A stretch of DNA of 64,000 nt from CAVOXO01 sp963700425 (lineage in GTDB: Bacteria; Actinomycetota; Acidimicrobiia; Acidimicrobiales; Microtrichaceae), in NCBI GenBank assembly GCA_963700425.1, contig CAVOXO010000001.1, positions 682,001-746,000 of the forward strand. Reading direction: 5' to 3'. The translations under genes were made by a program, and so were the position numbers. Each line of letters begins with the position of its first letter. Positions within the stretch are counted from its first letter, which is position 1. The notes below the pieces were generated by a model that saw only the letters and a list, made by a program, of their open reading frames with translations, was not told the DNA's origin and made no database searches. This document shows, piece by piece, positions 46,650 through 56,476 of this stretch.

Positions 46650-47849
46650 TCAGCGCAGTGCGTCGACGCCGATGGGGAGCGACGAACGCTCCCAGCCGAG
46701 GTGTTCGACCGCCATGTTGAACGCATAGCGGTCGGTCATGCCGGCCACGTAGGTGACGGCGTCTCGGACCGCCTCGGGACTGCCCGCTCGGACCCCCGGC
46801 GACCGCCCCGGATGTGAACGGGGATCGACGTCGTCGACGGGGAGGGTGTTGGGACGATCGCTGAAGTACTCGACGAGGGCCCGTAGCAACCGGATGACGG
46901 TCTCGCTCTGCGCCAACGACGCGGGTCGCATGTAGATGTTGTGGTAGTTGAAACGCCGGAACTCGGCGAGGGCCTCGGCGGTGGGAGGGTCCATCCCGAT
47001 GAGGCCGGTGGTGGTTGCGGTGTGGACCACGGCACCGATGAAGGCGTCGAGCTGTCGTGATCGCTGCGAGCCGCACCGCTCGCGGACCACGTCGGGCAAC
47101 ATCTCCGCGGTGACGATCCCCGCGTGGGCAGCGTCCTCGAAGTCGTGGCACACGTAGGCGATGCGGTCGGCCCAGGCGACGACCTCGCCTTCGGGGGTGG
47201 ACGGGGCCGGCCGCGACCACGAGTGGTTGCGGATGCCGTCGAGGGTCTCGACGCAGAGGTTCAACGGGTCGAGCACCACGTCGGCACCCCACACCGCGTG
47301 GTCGTATCCCCCGTCGATGTAGGGGCCGAAGGCATCTTCCGACGCGTGTCCTCCGGGACCGTGGCCGCAGTCGTGACCCAGGGCGATGGCTTCGCAGAGG
47401 GTGACGTTCAGGCGGAGCGCTCGAGCGATCGAGGACGCCACCTGGGCCACCTCGAGGGCGTGGGTGAGGCGGGTGCGTTGGTGGTCCTCGGGAAAGATGA
47501 ACACCTGGGTCTTGCCGGCCAGGCGCCGGAAGGCGGTCGTGCCGTGGAGGATGCGGTCGCGATCACGCTCGAAACACATCCGGAGGTCGTCGGGTGCCTC
47601 GTCTCGCCGTCGGCGACCCGCCCCCCGTGAACGGGTCGCTCCCGACGCGAGCAGGTCGTTCTCGATCTGCTCGCGCTCGACTCGGGTGAAGCGGGTGAGC
47701 TCACCGGGATGGGCGTCGAACCCCTGGTGGGCGAGGGCGACGGGCTGGTCGCCGGCGGTGTGGCCGTCCATGGTGGCGGCCCAGGCCTCGGCCCGCCGCG
47801 AGACGGGCAGGCCGTCGGAATCCGGCTGGGCGATGGGCATGGAGCACAT
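46650..47849 (-). CDS. dgt: deoxyguanosinetriphosphate triphosphohydrolase-like HD protein
   Basis: 399 residues. RILHGTTAFRRLAGKTQVFIF, then the HD-domain metal sites TRLTHALEVAQVASS, LGHDCGHGPGGHASE, a central RNHSW and AWADRIAYVCHDFEDA. It hydrolyses dNTPs to the nucleoside and tripolyphosphate. It is oriented opposite to the ribosomal and obg genes. An ATG at 47849 is used; GTG at 47861 and ATG at 47840 are alternatives. In many actinobacteria dgt sits next to dnaG, so its position here is unusual. Confidence 0.9.
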   Translation of the reverse strand: MCSMPIAQPDSDGLPVSRRAEAWAATMDGHTAGDQPVALAHQGFDAHPGELTRFTRVEREQIENDLLASGATRSRGAGRRRRDEAPDDLRMCFERDRDRILHGTTAFRRLAGKTQVFIFPEDHQRTRLTHALEVAQVASSIARALRLNVTLCEAIALGHDCGHGPGGHASEDAFGPYIDGGYDHAVWGADVVLDPLNLCVETLDGIRNHSWSRPAPSTPEGEVVAWADRIAYVCHDFEDAAHAGIVTAEMLPDVVRERCGSQRSRQLDAFIGAVVHTATTTGLIGMDPPTAEALAEFRRFNYHNIYMRPASLAQSETVIRLLRALVEYFSDRPNTLPVDDVDPRSHPGRSPGVRAGSPEAVRDAVTYVAGMTDRYAFNMAVEHLGWERSSLPIGVDALR

Positions 47850-47992
47850 GCTAGGAGACACCTCCGACGGCCGCGGGGAGTGGTGCGAAATACCACTCAG
47901 AGTGAGCTGCTCTTCCCGGCGGGACCGTCCACGGATCCGGCCGCATGGCTCGACTGCCCAGGGTGACGGTGGGCAGAATTGCCGACGATCCT

Positions 47993-48021
47993 CTCAAGTC
48001 GGGCATCGTGGCTGGTCGAAG
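47993..48021 (+). promoter_or_regulatory. conserved element upstream of TadE-like copy 1
   Basis: CTCAAG (47993-47998), then 15 bases, then GGTCGAAG (48014-48021), eight bases before the GTG. The same pair occurs in the same place before copy 2, although the flanking DNA differs. It may be a promoter for an alternative sigma factor or a regulator site. Confidence 0.45.
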
Positions 48022-48029
48022 AGACTCAC

Positions 48030-48567
48030 GTGGCATCGGTGACGTGGGCACGACGAACCAGGGGCGAGCGCGGTGCGACCCTGGTCGAATTCGGCCTCAT
48101 CGGGCCGCTGCTCTTCCTGTTGGTGATGGGGATCATCGATTTCGGGATGATCATCAACAACCAGTCAGCCCTCCGTCAGGTCACCCGCAACGTGGCCCGA
48201 GACGTCGACCATCAACGAGGTCGACCATGACGGCGTGTGCGTGAACTCGATCGCCAACGCCTCCAACTTCAACGTGCAGTCCAAGGCCATCATCTGCGAG
48301 GTCAAGAAGCAGATCAGCAGCGATCCGACCCAGTCGAGGGTGAAGGTGATCTTCCCCGACGGCAACGGCCAGAAGCGTCGCGACAAGGTGGTCGTCTGTG
48401 CCCAGCAGCCCATGCGGTCGCTCTCGGGGATGTTCTCCTCGATGGTCGATTCCAAGGTGCTCACCGCCTCGGTGGCGATGCGCATCGAGATCGAACCCCC
48501 AGGAGTCAAGGCCGACTCCGTGGCCGAAGCCCCTTACACCGGCGCAGATTGGACATGGTGCACGTGA
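48030..48567 (+). CDS. TadE-like pseudopilin, copy 1, one frame break
   Basis: About 179 residues when corrected. RGERGATLVEFGLIGPLLFL is the TadE signature. One helix (FGLIGPLLFLLVMGIIDFGMII) and an exported domain with at least three Cys (DGVCVNSI, IICEVKK, VVVCAQQ) and the end DWTWCT follow. Alignment with copy 2 shows one extra C in GACGTCGACC at 48206, which causes the break. The GTG at 48030 aligns with the ATG of copy 2. It overlaps the TadG-like gene (GTGA). Confidence 0.8.
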
Positions 48568-49681
48568 ACGGAACGCCCCGAACCCGTCGATACCGAGTGG
48601 GTCCGATCCGGCGACGTCGGGGTCGCCGGGACGAGCGCGGTCTGGCCATCGTGATCACGACGCTCGTCATGATCCCCCTGCTCATCGCGGCGGCGACCGC
48701 GATCGATCTCGGAAACGCCCGATCAGAGAGCGTTCTGCTGCAGGCGACCGCCGACAGCGCCGCGCTCGCCGCGGTGCCCGACCTGCCGATCGTCTACGGC
48801 GACTACGACGCCCGGTCGGCGGCGCGGGTCCAGGCGTTGTCCTACGTGCGCGAGAATCTCGATGCGCCGAACATCAACGCCAAGTGGTGCTGGGGATTCG
48901 ACACCTGGGAGAACTGGTTCACCAGCCGGTGCTACTCCGACGGCGAGTACGACGTCCAGATCACCACCCCGTACGGGGACTCCGAGACGGGACTCCGAGC
49001 TACCAGCGCATCAAGGTCGAGATCTGTCAGGACACCGCCAACATGTTCGCCAACGCCGCCGGGCTCACCTCGCCACGGGTGTGCCGCTCGTCGGTGGCCT
49101 CCGGACTCGAGGGGGGTGTGAACGGGCTGCGCCCCTTCGGCCTGTGTTCGGAGGCCAACCAGCCGATCAAGGATCTGCTCAGCGCCGGGGTGGTCCCGTC
49201 GACCCCGGTGCAGATCAACTACTCGAAGTCGAATCCGGTGGCCTGCAACGCCGGCGTCGCGGTTCCCGGCAACTGGGGGATGATCGACTTCAACGGTGGC
49301 GCCAACTCGAATGCCGAGACCAAGGAATGGGTCGAGCTCGGCTACTTCGGGATCGTCGAGGCCGGAACGCCGGACGGGACGTGTGCCAGCGAGCCGATCG
49401 CCTGCTATCCGGGCGACACCGGGGCGTTCTCCAACTCTCTCGACGCGGGGCTCAACTACCTCAAGTCGTCGCAGATCACCTTCGCTCTGCCCATCTTCGA
49501 TGAGGCGTCGGGCAACGGGTCGAACACCAAGATCCACCTCGTCGCCTTCATCTCGGTCAAGTTGGTCGACTACAAGGCCACCGGTACTCAGGCCGACCGC
49601 TTCCTCACCCTGAAGATCATCTCACCCGGCGTGATCACCGGTCCCCAGTGCTGCGACCAGGTCGGAACCCTCGAGGGCTGA
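48564..49681 (+). CDS. TadG-like exported protein, copy 1, one frame break
   Basis: About 373 residues. An RRRRGRRDERGLAIVITTLV segment precedes one membrane helix (LVMIPLLIAAATAIDLGNAR) and a TadG-type SVLLQATADSAALAAV stretch. The exported part (WGMIDFNGGANSNAETKEWV, CYPGDTGAFSNSLDAGLNYL, ITGPQCCDQVGTLEG) is rich in Cys. A one-base deletion near 48987 is seen when aligned with copy 2. It has no VWA domain, unlike the 2741 gene. It probably anchors or shapes a Flp-type fibre or other surface structure; unproven. Confidence 0.75.
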
Positions 49682-49876
49682 GCCGTCGGCGACGGTGAGC
49701 CCTCGCAGCGAGATCGACCCCGGCGGGTCCAGGCACGTCGGCGGTCCGCTCGGGCGATGAAGCCCGCGTGCCCGGCCGATGGACGCGTGTCCGTGGCCTG
49801 TTGCCGTGGATGGCCCGGGTTCGTGGCCCGTTCCCGGCCCTGAGAACGCCCTTCTGCGATCGTCTCGCGCAACGCG

Positions 49877-49904
49877 CTCAAGTTCCCGGCCCGATAGGTC
49901 GAAG
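49877..49904 (+). promoter_or_regulatory. conserved element upstream of TadE-like copy 2
   Basis: CTCAAG (49877-49882), 14 bases, GGTCGAAG (49897-49904), eight bases before the ATG at 49913. A CCCGATA word lies between. It mirrors the element before copy 1. Confidence 0.45.
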
Positions 49905-49912
49905 GGACCACG

Positions 49913-50449
49913 ATGGGTCGTTCGACATGGGTCAGAAGAACCAGGGGAGATAGGGGAGCGACCCTGGTCGAGTTCGGCCTCATCGGCCCGCTCCTCTTCC
50001 TGTTGGTGATGGGGATCATCGATTTCGGGATGATCATCAACAACCAGTCGTCGCTCCGTCAGGTCACCCGCAACGTGGCCCGCGACGTGACCATCGACAC
50101 CGTCGACCACGACGGTGTGTGCGTGAACTCGATCGCCGACGCCGCCACGTTCACGTCGGAATCCAAGGCCATCGTGTGCGAGGTCAAGAAGCAGATCAGC
50201 AGCGATCCGACCCAGTCGAGGGTGAAGGTGATCTTCCCCGACGGCAACGGCCAGAAGCGTCGCGACACCGTGGTCGTGTGCGCTCAGCAGCCCATGCGGT
50301 CGCTCTCGGGGATGTTCTCCTCGATGGTCGATTCCAAGGTGCTCACCGCGTCGGTGGCGATGCGCATCGAGATCGAACCCCCAGGAGTCAAGGCCGACTC
50401 CGTGGCCGAAACCTCCTATACCGGAACAGATTGGACGTGGTGCACATGA
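49913..50449 (+). CDS. TadE-like pseudopilin, copy 2
   Basis: 178 residues, uninterrupted, so it gives the true sequence of the family: RRTRGDRGATLVEFGLIGPL, one helix, and the same Cys-containing exported domain as copy 1. The long C-terminal DNA block (VKKQISSDPTQSRVKVIF to PPGVKADSVAE) is almost identical to copy 1, while the stretches before and after differ more, which points to recent duplication or gene conversion. It overlaps the TadG-like gene (ATGA). Confidence 0.85.
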   Translation: MGRSTWVRRTRGDRGATLVEFGLIGPLLFLLVMGIIDFGMIINNQSSLRQVTRNVARDVTIDTVDHDGVCVNSIADAATFTSESKAIVCEVKKQISSDPTQSRVKVIFPDGNGQKRRDTVVVCAQQPMRSLSGMFSSMVDSKVLTASVAMRIEIEPPGVKADSVAETSYTGTDWTWCT

Positions 50450-51565
50450 CACTCCTGCCCTCGAATCGTCGACCTCGACCCACCCCCGTCCGGCGACGTC
50501 GGGGTCGCCGTGATGAGCGAGGCCTCGCCATCGCCATGGCCACGCTCGTCATGATCCCCCTGCTCATCGCCGCGGCCACCGCGATCGATCTCGGCAACGC
50601 CCGCTCCGAGAGCGTTCTGCTGCAGGCCACCGCCGACAGCGCGGTCCTCGCAGCGATCCCCGATCTGCCCATCGTCTCCGACGACTACGCGGCCCGCTCC
50701 GCGGCACGGGTCCAGGCCTTGGCCTACGTGCGGGCCAACGTCGGTGCCCCCGACATCAACGCCACGTGGTGCAACGGGTTCCATACCTGGGAGAACTGGT
50801 GGGCCCGTCGCTGCTACACGAATGGCGAGTACGACGTGGAGATCACCACCCCCTATGGCAACTCCGACGACGGGACGCCGAGCTACCAGCGGATCAAGGT
50901 GGAGATCTGTCAGGACACCGCCAACATCTTCGCCACCGCTGCCGGACTCACGTCGCCGCGGGTGTGCCGCTCATCGGTGGCCTCGGGTGTCGAGGGGGGC
51001 GTGAACGGCCTGCGGCCCTTCGGGCTGTGCCGCGGAGGCCAACCAGCCGATCAAGGATCTGCTCAGCGCCGGCGTGGTCCCGTCGACCCCGGTCCAGATC
51101 ACCTACTCGAAGAGCCAACCCGACGCGTGCAACGGGGGCGCATCGGTGCCCGGCAACTGGGGCATGATCGACTTCAACGGCGGCGCCAACTCCAACGCCG
51201 AGACCAAGGAATGGGTCGAGCTCGGCTACTTCGGCATCGTCGAGGCCGGAACCGCCGACGGGACCTGCGCCACCCAACCGCAGGCCTGCTATCCCGGTGA
51301 CACCGGGGCGTTCTCCAACTCGCTCGATGCCGGGCTCAACTACCTGAAGTCGTCGCAGATCACGTTCGCTCTCCCGGTCTTCGACGAGGCAGCGGGGACC
51401 GGGTCGAACACCAAGATCCATCTCGTCGCCTTCCTCTCGGTCAAGTTGGTCGACTACCAGGCCACCGGCAACCAGGCCGACCGCTTCCTCACGCTTCAGA
51501 TCATCTCCCCGGGGATCATCAGCGGCCCGCAGTGCTGCGAGCAGGTGGGAACCCTCGAGGGCTGA
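50446..51565 (+). CDS. TadG-like exported protein, copy 2, one frame break
   Basis: About 373 residues. The same architecture as copy 1: basic RRRRGRRDERGLAIAMATLV, one membrane helix, ATADSAVLAAIPDLP, then a Cys-rich exported domain ending ISGPQCCEQVGTLEG. One extra base near 51030 (TGCCGCGGAGGCC against TGTTCGGAGGCC of copy 1) breaks the frame. It is followed 58 bases later by obg. Confidence 0.78.
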
Positions 51566-51623
51566 CCCTGGTCGTGGTGGCACCTCTGCGGAGGGGACTC
51601 CGGCGGGGCCGTAGCATGACCCG

Positions 51624-52898
51624 GTGTCCAACTTCGTCGACGAAGCTCAGATCTGCGCAGTGGCCGGTGACGGCGGTGCAGGCTGTGCGTCGTTCCGACG
51701 CGAGGCCCACACGCCCCGGGGTGGTCCCGATGGCGGCGACGGGGGATCGGGCGGATCGGTGTGGTTGGTCGCCGACCGCAACGTTGCGTCGTTGCTGGCC
51801 TTCCGCGATCACCCGCACCGCCGAGCCGAGAAGGGCCGTCACGGCCAGGGCAAGAAGAAGCACGGGGCGCGCGGCGACGATCTGATCGTTGCCGTGCCCG
51901 AGGGCACCGTCGTCTACGACACCGAGGGTGGCGTTCTCGCCGATCTCGTCTCGGAGGGTGACCGGTGGATGGCCGCCGAGGGCGGACGGGGTGGGCGGGG
52001 AAACGTCCGCTTCTCCTCGGCTCGAACGGCGCGCGCCCGGGTTTCGCCGAACAGGGAGAGGTGGGCGAGGAGAACTGGCTGCGTCTCGAACTCAAGTTGA
52101 TGGCCGACGTGGCGCTCGTCGGTTTTCCCAACGTGGGCAAGTCGACGCTGATCTCGCGTCTCTCGGCGGCTCGACCCAAGATCGCCGATTACCCCTTCAC
52201 CACCCTCGAACCCCAGCTGGGTGTCGTCCGCCTGAACGACGGTTTCGAGATGGTGATCGCCGACATACCCGGTCTCATCGAGGGTGCCGCCGAGGGTCGG
52301 GGGCTGGGCTTTCGGTTCCTCCGCCACATCGAGCGGGCGCGGGTGCTGCTGATGGTCCTGGATCTGGCCTCGCCAGACGGTGTCTCACCGGAACAGCAGG
52401 AGGCGACGCTGTTGGCCGAGCTCGAGGCGTACCGACCGGAGTTGTTGGAGCGGGAGCGGGTGCGGATCGGTTCGCGTCTCGACATCGCCGAGTCGGTCGG
52501 CATCGACGCCCGGGTGGTCTCGTCGGTCACCGGCGAGGGCATCGACGGTCTTCTGGGCGACCTCAGCGACCGCGGTCGAGCGGGCACGGGCGGCCCAGCC
52601 AGAGCCCGACGCCTACGTGGTGCACCGGCCGGCCCCCGAGGGTTTCCGAATCGTGCGTCACGACGACGCCAGTTTCGAGGTCGTCGGCCGCGAAGCAGCG
52701 CGTGCCGTGGCCCTGTCGGACCTCACCAACCCCGAGGCCCTCGACTATGCACAGGAGAGGCTCGCGGCGCTCGGGGTGGATCGGGCCCTGGCGCGGGCCG
52801 GAGCCTCCTCCGGCGACACCGTCCACATCGGCGAACTCAGCTTCGAGTACGAGGACTCCGACGTCGTGAACCTCGAGAAGCGGGGGAGGCGATCGTGA
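51624..52898 (+). CDS. obg: GTPase Obg (CgtA), two frame breaks
   Basis: About 425 residues. The Obg glycine-rich domain (GDGGAGCASFRREAHTPRGG) breaks near 52012. The GTPase domain follows: G1 GFPNVGKST, G3 DIPGLIEGA, a G4 region altered near RIGSRLDIAE, and G5 VVSSVTGEG. A second break near 52580 leads to the C-terminal OCT domain (VHRPAPEGFRIVRHDD to FEYEDSDVV). It is an essential ribosome-assembly and stress GTPase. The canonical N/TKxD is not seen (position reads GSRLD), possibly another small error. The start is GTG at 51624. Confidence 0.9.
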
Positions 52899-53959
52899 TC
52901 GTCGTGGTCAAGGTCGGCACCTCGTCGCTCACCGATGACGCCGGCGTCATCGACACCGGGTCGGTGCGACGGTTGAGCGCCGAGGTGCTCCGTGCCCGCG
53001 ACGCCGGCCATCAGGTGGTGCTGGTCAGTTCGGGAGCCATCGCGGCGGGCATGCCCGAGATGGGCATCGCCTCCGACCGTCGTCCCCGTGATCCGCGCAC
53101 CCTCCAGGCCATCGCCGCGGTCGGACAGACCCGGCTGATGTCGACGTGGTCCGACGGGTTCGCCGGCCACGACGGCTCCGTCGTCGGCCAGGTGTTGTTG
53201 GCGCCGCTCGACTTCATGGTCCGCCAGCAGTATCTCCACGCCCGGGCCACTCTCGCCCGCCTGCTGGAGATGGGCGTCGTCCCCATCGTGAACGAGAACG
53301 ACGCCATCGCCGACGACGAGATCCGATTCGGTGACAACGACCGCATCGCCGCCCTCGTGGCGCAGCTCGTCGGAGCCGACACACTCGTACTGCTCACCGA
53401 TGCTCCGGGGGTGTTGACCGCGGATCCTCGTATCGACTCCACGGCCACGCTCATCGAGGAGGTCGTCGAGGTCGACCACCAGCTGATGGAGGTGGCCGGA
53501 GGCGCGGGGAGCGCCCGGGGGAGCGGGGGCATGGTGACCAAGCTCGCTGCAGCCCGTATCGCCGCGTGGTCGGGCGTTCGGACCGTCATCGCCGATGCCC
53601 GCCGCCCCGGCGTCGTCCTCGACGCGGTGCTCGATGCCGAGGGCGTCGGAACGTCGGTGAGACCCCGTCCGACGCGGCTGTCGGCCCGCAAGGTCTGGAT
53701 AGCGTTCGCCGTCGGGTCCTCGGGACGGTTGGTGATCGACGACGGGGCACGTCGGGCGCTGGAGGGCGGGAGCTCGCTGCTGGCGCCCGGGGTCGTGGAC
53801 GCCGAGGGCCGTTTCGACGCCGACGACGCCGTGGAGGTCTCGAGTGCCGCCGGAACCGTCGTCGCCAAGGGCCTGGTCCGGATGGGGTCCGATCGGATCC
53901 GGGCCGGTACTGCCGATGGCGTGGTGATCCACCGCGACGATCTGGTGATGCTGCCCTGA
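52895..53959 (+). CDS. proB: glutamate 5-kinase with PUA domain
   Basis: 354 residues. VVVKVGTSSLTDDAG starts the amino-acid-kinase fold; LVSSGAIAAGM, VPIVNENDAIADDEIRFGDND and ADTLVLLTDAPGV are the substrate and ATP motifs. The C-terminal PUA domain (about 275-354) is intact. It makes glutamyl-5-phosphate, the first step to proline. The GTG overlaps the obg stop; GGGGGAGG precedes it. proA is not in the window. Confidence 0.95.
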   Translation: MIVVVKVGTSSLTDDAGVIDTGSVRRLSAEVLRARDAGHQVVLVSSGAIAAGMPEMGIASDRRPRDPRTLQAIAAVGQTRLMSTWSDGFAGHDGSVVGQVLLAPLDFMVRQQYLHARATLARLLEMGVVPIVNENDAIADDEIRFGDNDRIAALVAQLVGADTLVLLTDAPGVLTADPRIDSTATLIEEVVEVDHQLMEVAGGAGSARGSGGMVTKLAAARIAAWSGVRTVIADARRPGVVLDAVLDAEGVGTSVRPRPTRLSARKVWIAFAVGSSGRLVIDDGARRALEGGSSLLAPGVVDAEGRFDADDAVEVSSAAGTVVAKGLVRMGSDRIRAGTADGVVIHRDDLVMLP

Positions 53960-53984
53960 CCGGCCCTCCGGCCGACGGAACGTT

Positions 53985-54836
53985 CTACGCGGTTCCGGTT
54001 GTCCCGCCGGCGGCTTCGTCGCCGGACTCGGCGTCGCCGGAGGACTCGTCGGAGGGCGTCGAAGCGGACGCCGCCGACGAACCGCCCACCGTCGACGCAG
54101 CGGGCGCGGTCGTGCCCGCGATGCCGAGTTCGGAGCGGATCTGTTCGAGCCGTGACTGGGCCTCGACGTTGATCGACGCCTGCTCCACCTCCAGCATCTT
54201 CACCTCGACCGACGCTCCCGACAGCTCCGCACCGGCCATGGCCTTGGCCTGGCGGGTCTCGATCTTGTCACGGACCTCGCTGAAGGTCGGCACGTCCTGG
54301 CCGACGCTCTCCGACAGCGACTCCATGGCGGAGGTCATCTCCTCCTGCATCTTTGCCTGATCGAGCTGGCTGAGGAGCTTCTGCCGCTCGGCCAGCTTCG
54401 ACTGGAGGGCGGTGGAGTTCTGCTGGACCGCAGCCTTCGCCGAATCGGCGGCTTCGGCGGCCTGGAGGGCGAGGGTCTTGAGGCTCTCCACCTCGGTCTC
54501 GAGGGCGATCATCCTGTTCGCGAACGACTCCGCCGCCGAGGTGTACTCGAGGGCCTTCGTCTCGTCGCCGGCCTTCGCAGCCTCGTCGGCCATGAGAACG
54601 GCCTGACGGGCGTTGCCACCGACCTTCTCCAGCTCGGTCATGGCCCGGTCGAGTTGGAGCTCGGTCCGCTTCTGGTTGGCGATGACCGACGTGGCCTGCT
54701 CCTTGAGGCGCCGGTGTTGGTCCTGGGCCTCGTTGATGGCCTGTTCGAGCTGGACCTTCGGGTCCGCCTTCTCGTTGAACGTCGAGGAGACCTTGGCGCC
54801 GAGGTACTTCCACCACTTCTTGAGTGTCGTGAACAT
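53985..54836 (-). CDS. pspA: PspA/IM30-family phage-shock protein
   Basis: 283 residues, almost all long helices and coiled coil. MFTTLKKWWKYLGAKVSSTF is the amphipathic N-terminal membrane-contact helix; QLEQAINEAQDQHRRLKEQA and EVESLKTLALQAAEAADSAKAA are typical. A Ser/Ala/Glu-rich low-complexity tail of about 50 residues follows. PspA protects the membrane under stress, and some members scaffold membrane remodelling. It is 40 bp from the murJ stop, same direction; its own start is ATG at 54836. Confidence 0.9.
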   Translation of the reverse strand: MFTTLKKWWKYLGAKVSSTFNEKADPKVQLEQAINEAQDQHRRLKEQATSVIANQKRTELQLDRAMTELEKVGGNARQAVLMADEAAKAGDETKALEYTSAAESFANRMIALETEVESLKTLALQAAEAADSAKAAVQQNSTALQSKLAERQKLLSQLDQAKMQEEMTSAMESLSESVGQDVPTFSEVRDKIETRQAKAMAGAELSGASVEVKMLEVEQASINVEAQSRLEQIRSELGIAGTTAPAASTVGGSSAASASTPSDESSGDAESGDEAAGGTTGTA

Positions 54837-54877
54837 GGGGCGATCATAGAGGCCCCGGCTGGGCCTCCCCGCCCGGC

Positions 54878-56476
54878 CTACCCTCCGCGGCCCGAGGGCA
54901 AGCGCCGCCGCAGCGCCGTGACGATCTGGCTCGTCTCCGGTACCCCGACGACCAACGACGCCAGGAGATAGGCGATGAGCCCGAGCGGGACCGCGATCAC
55001 GAGATAGGCGATGGAGGGACCGACGCCGTCGCCGTCGAGCGGAATCCCCACGATCACCATGACCAGAGCCATCACCGCGGTCGCTCCGCCCACCTGTGCC
55101 ACCAGGCGTACCCCGTCGCTCAACTGGGCGGAGGTGAAGTGGGCCACCCGGCGGTGCAGGAGCACGATGGCGGCGAACATGGCGACCCAGTAGGCGACCG
55201 AGTAGGCCCGGGCCAGGCCGACGGCCCCGGCGCTCGCCACTGCGAGGGCCAGGATCACGTTGAGGAGATTCTCCCCGGCGTTGACGAGGAACGGTGTGCG
55301 GGTGTCCTGGTGGGCGTAGAAGCCTCGAAGGGTGAGGAGGTAGAGCGAGAACGCCGGGAGTCCCACGGCGAACGACGCCAGCGTCTCGCCGGTGAGGACC
55401 GTGCCCGCCTCGCTGTACCGCCCCGGGAACGCCTGGAACACCACCTCGGCGAGGGGGCCGGCGATGATCGTGTACGCCACCGCCGCGGGGACGATCCCCA
55501 CGATCAGGAGGCGAGCCCCCTCGGTGAACCGGTTGCGGTAGGCAGGGACGTCCTGGCGAGCAGCGGCCTGGGACAGCGACGGCAGGAACGTGGTCATGAT
55601 GGTCACCGCCACGAGGGCGTGGGGCAGCTGGAAGAAGATGAAGGCGTTCGTGTACGCGGTGACATCGGAGTCACCGGCCCGACGCACGAGGTTCATGACG
55701 AACAGCAGAGCGACCTGGTTGGAGATGACGTAGCCGATGGTCCATCCGGCCATGCGGACCACCTGTCCGATGATGGGATCCCGGACGTCGAGCGACCAGC
55801 GGTAGGTCAGTCCGGCGCGTCTCATCGCCGGGATGAGGGCGAGCGACATCGCCACGATGCCGGCGGTGGTGCCGAGACCGATGACCAGCGTCAGGTTGTC
55901 GCTGATGGCCAGGTCGTCGCTGCCGGCGATGGCGATCATGATGACGATGACGATGATGTTGTTGATGACCGGTGCGTACGCCGGGGCGAAGAATCGCCGG
56001 CGGGCGTTGAGGGCGGCGGAGGCGAGTGCGGTGAAGCCGTAGAAGAAGATCTCGGGGAGGATGAGGCGCGACAGGCGGATCATCAGCTCGTACCGCTCGG
56101 GATCGGCGGGGCCGATGCCGTAGAGCCGGGCGACCAGGGGCGCGCCGATGACCGCGAGGATCGCGAGGGCGGCCACGGTCACCACGCCGATCGACATCAG
56201 GGCGGAAGGGCCGTCCCTGTCGCCGCGGTCGTCGGCGGCGACCAGGACCGGCACCAACGTGGCGCTGAGGATTCCGCCGATGAGCAGCTCGTAGATGAGA
56301 TTGGGGCTCTGGTTGGCCAGCGCGTAGATCGCTCCGAGTGAGGCATCGCCGAGGGCCACGGCAACCGCCACCACCCGGGCCAACCCCGTGAGCCGGGACA
56401 ACAGCGTTCCCAGGGCGACGCCGCCCGAGGTCCCCAGCAGTGACCGCTCGGTTGTGGGCGACGAGCTCGTGCTCAC
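54878..56476 (-). CDS. murJ: lipid II flippase MurJ (MviN family)
   Basis: 532 residues, about 14 helices. GVALGTLLSRLTGLARVVAVAVALG, PNLIYELLIGGILSATLVPVLV, SRLILPEIFFYGFTALASAALNARRRFFAPAYAPVINN and the Arg/Lys-rich cytoplasmic loops match MurJ of the MOP exporter family, which moves lipid II across the membrane. GTG at 56476 overlaps the next gene's stop by four bases. Actinobacterial MurJ often carries a C-terminal kinase-like domain; this one ends after the helices. Confidence 0.92.
   Translation of the reverse strand: MSTSSSPTTERSLLGTSGGVALGTLLSRLTGLARVVAVAVALGDASLGAIYALANQSPNLIYELLIGGILSATLVPVLVAADDRGDRDGPSALMSIGVVTVAALAILAVIGAPLVARLYGIGPADPERYELMIRLSRLILPEIFFYGFTALASAALNARRRFFAPAYAPVINNIIVIVIMIAIAGSDDLAISDNLTLVIGLGTTAGIVAMSLALIPAMRRAGLTYRWSLDVRDPIIGQVVRMAGWTIGYVISNQVALLFVMNLVRRAGDSDVTAYTNAFIFFQLPHALVAVTIMTTFLPSLSQAAARQDVPAYRNRFTEGARLLIVGIVPAAVAYTIIAGPLAEVVFQAFPGRYSEAGTVLTGETLASFAVGLPAFSLYLLTLRGFYAHQDTRTPFLVNAGENLLNVILALAVASAGAVGLARAYSVAYWVAMFAAIVLLHRRVAHFTSAQLSDGVRLVAQVGGATAVMALVMVIVGIPLDGDGVGPSIAYLVIAVPLGLIAYLLASLVVGVPETSQIVTALRRRLPSGRGG

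Larger units (their letters stand above)
47993..51565. repeat. tandem duplication of a TadE/TadG-like gene pair (unit about 1.88 kb)
   Basis: Two direct copies, each a regulatory element plus TadE-like plus TadG-like gene. Corresponding positions are 1882-1884 bp apart. Identity is near total over parts of the TadE-like genes and lower in the TadG-like exported domain and in the spacer. Confidence 0.92.

Noticed and set aside
49877..49904. FliA (sigma28) promoter before TadE-like copy 2
   Set aside because: CTCAAG and CCCGATA are only about eight bases apart, too short for the usual 15-bp spacing, and copy 1 lacks CCCGATA.
48030..51565. CRISPR or phage structure in the duplicated region
   Set aside because: The repeats are whole genes, not short spaced repeats, and no phage genes are present.
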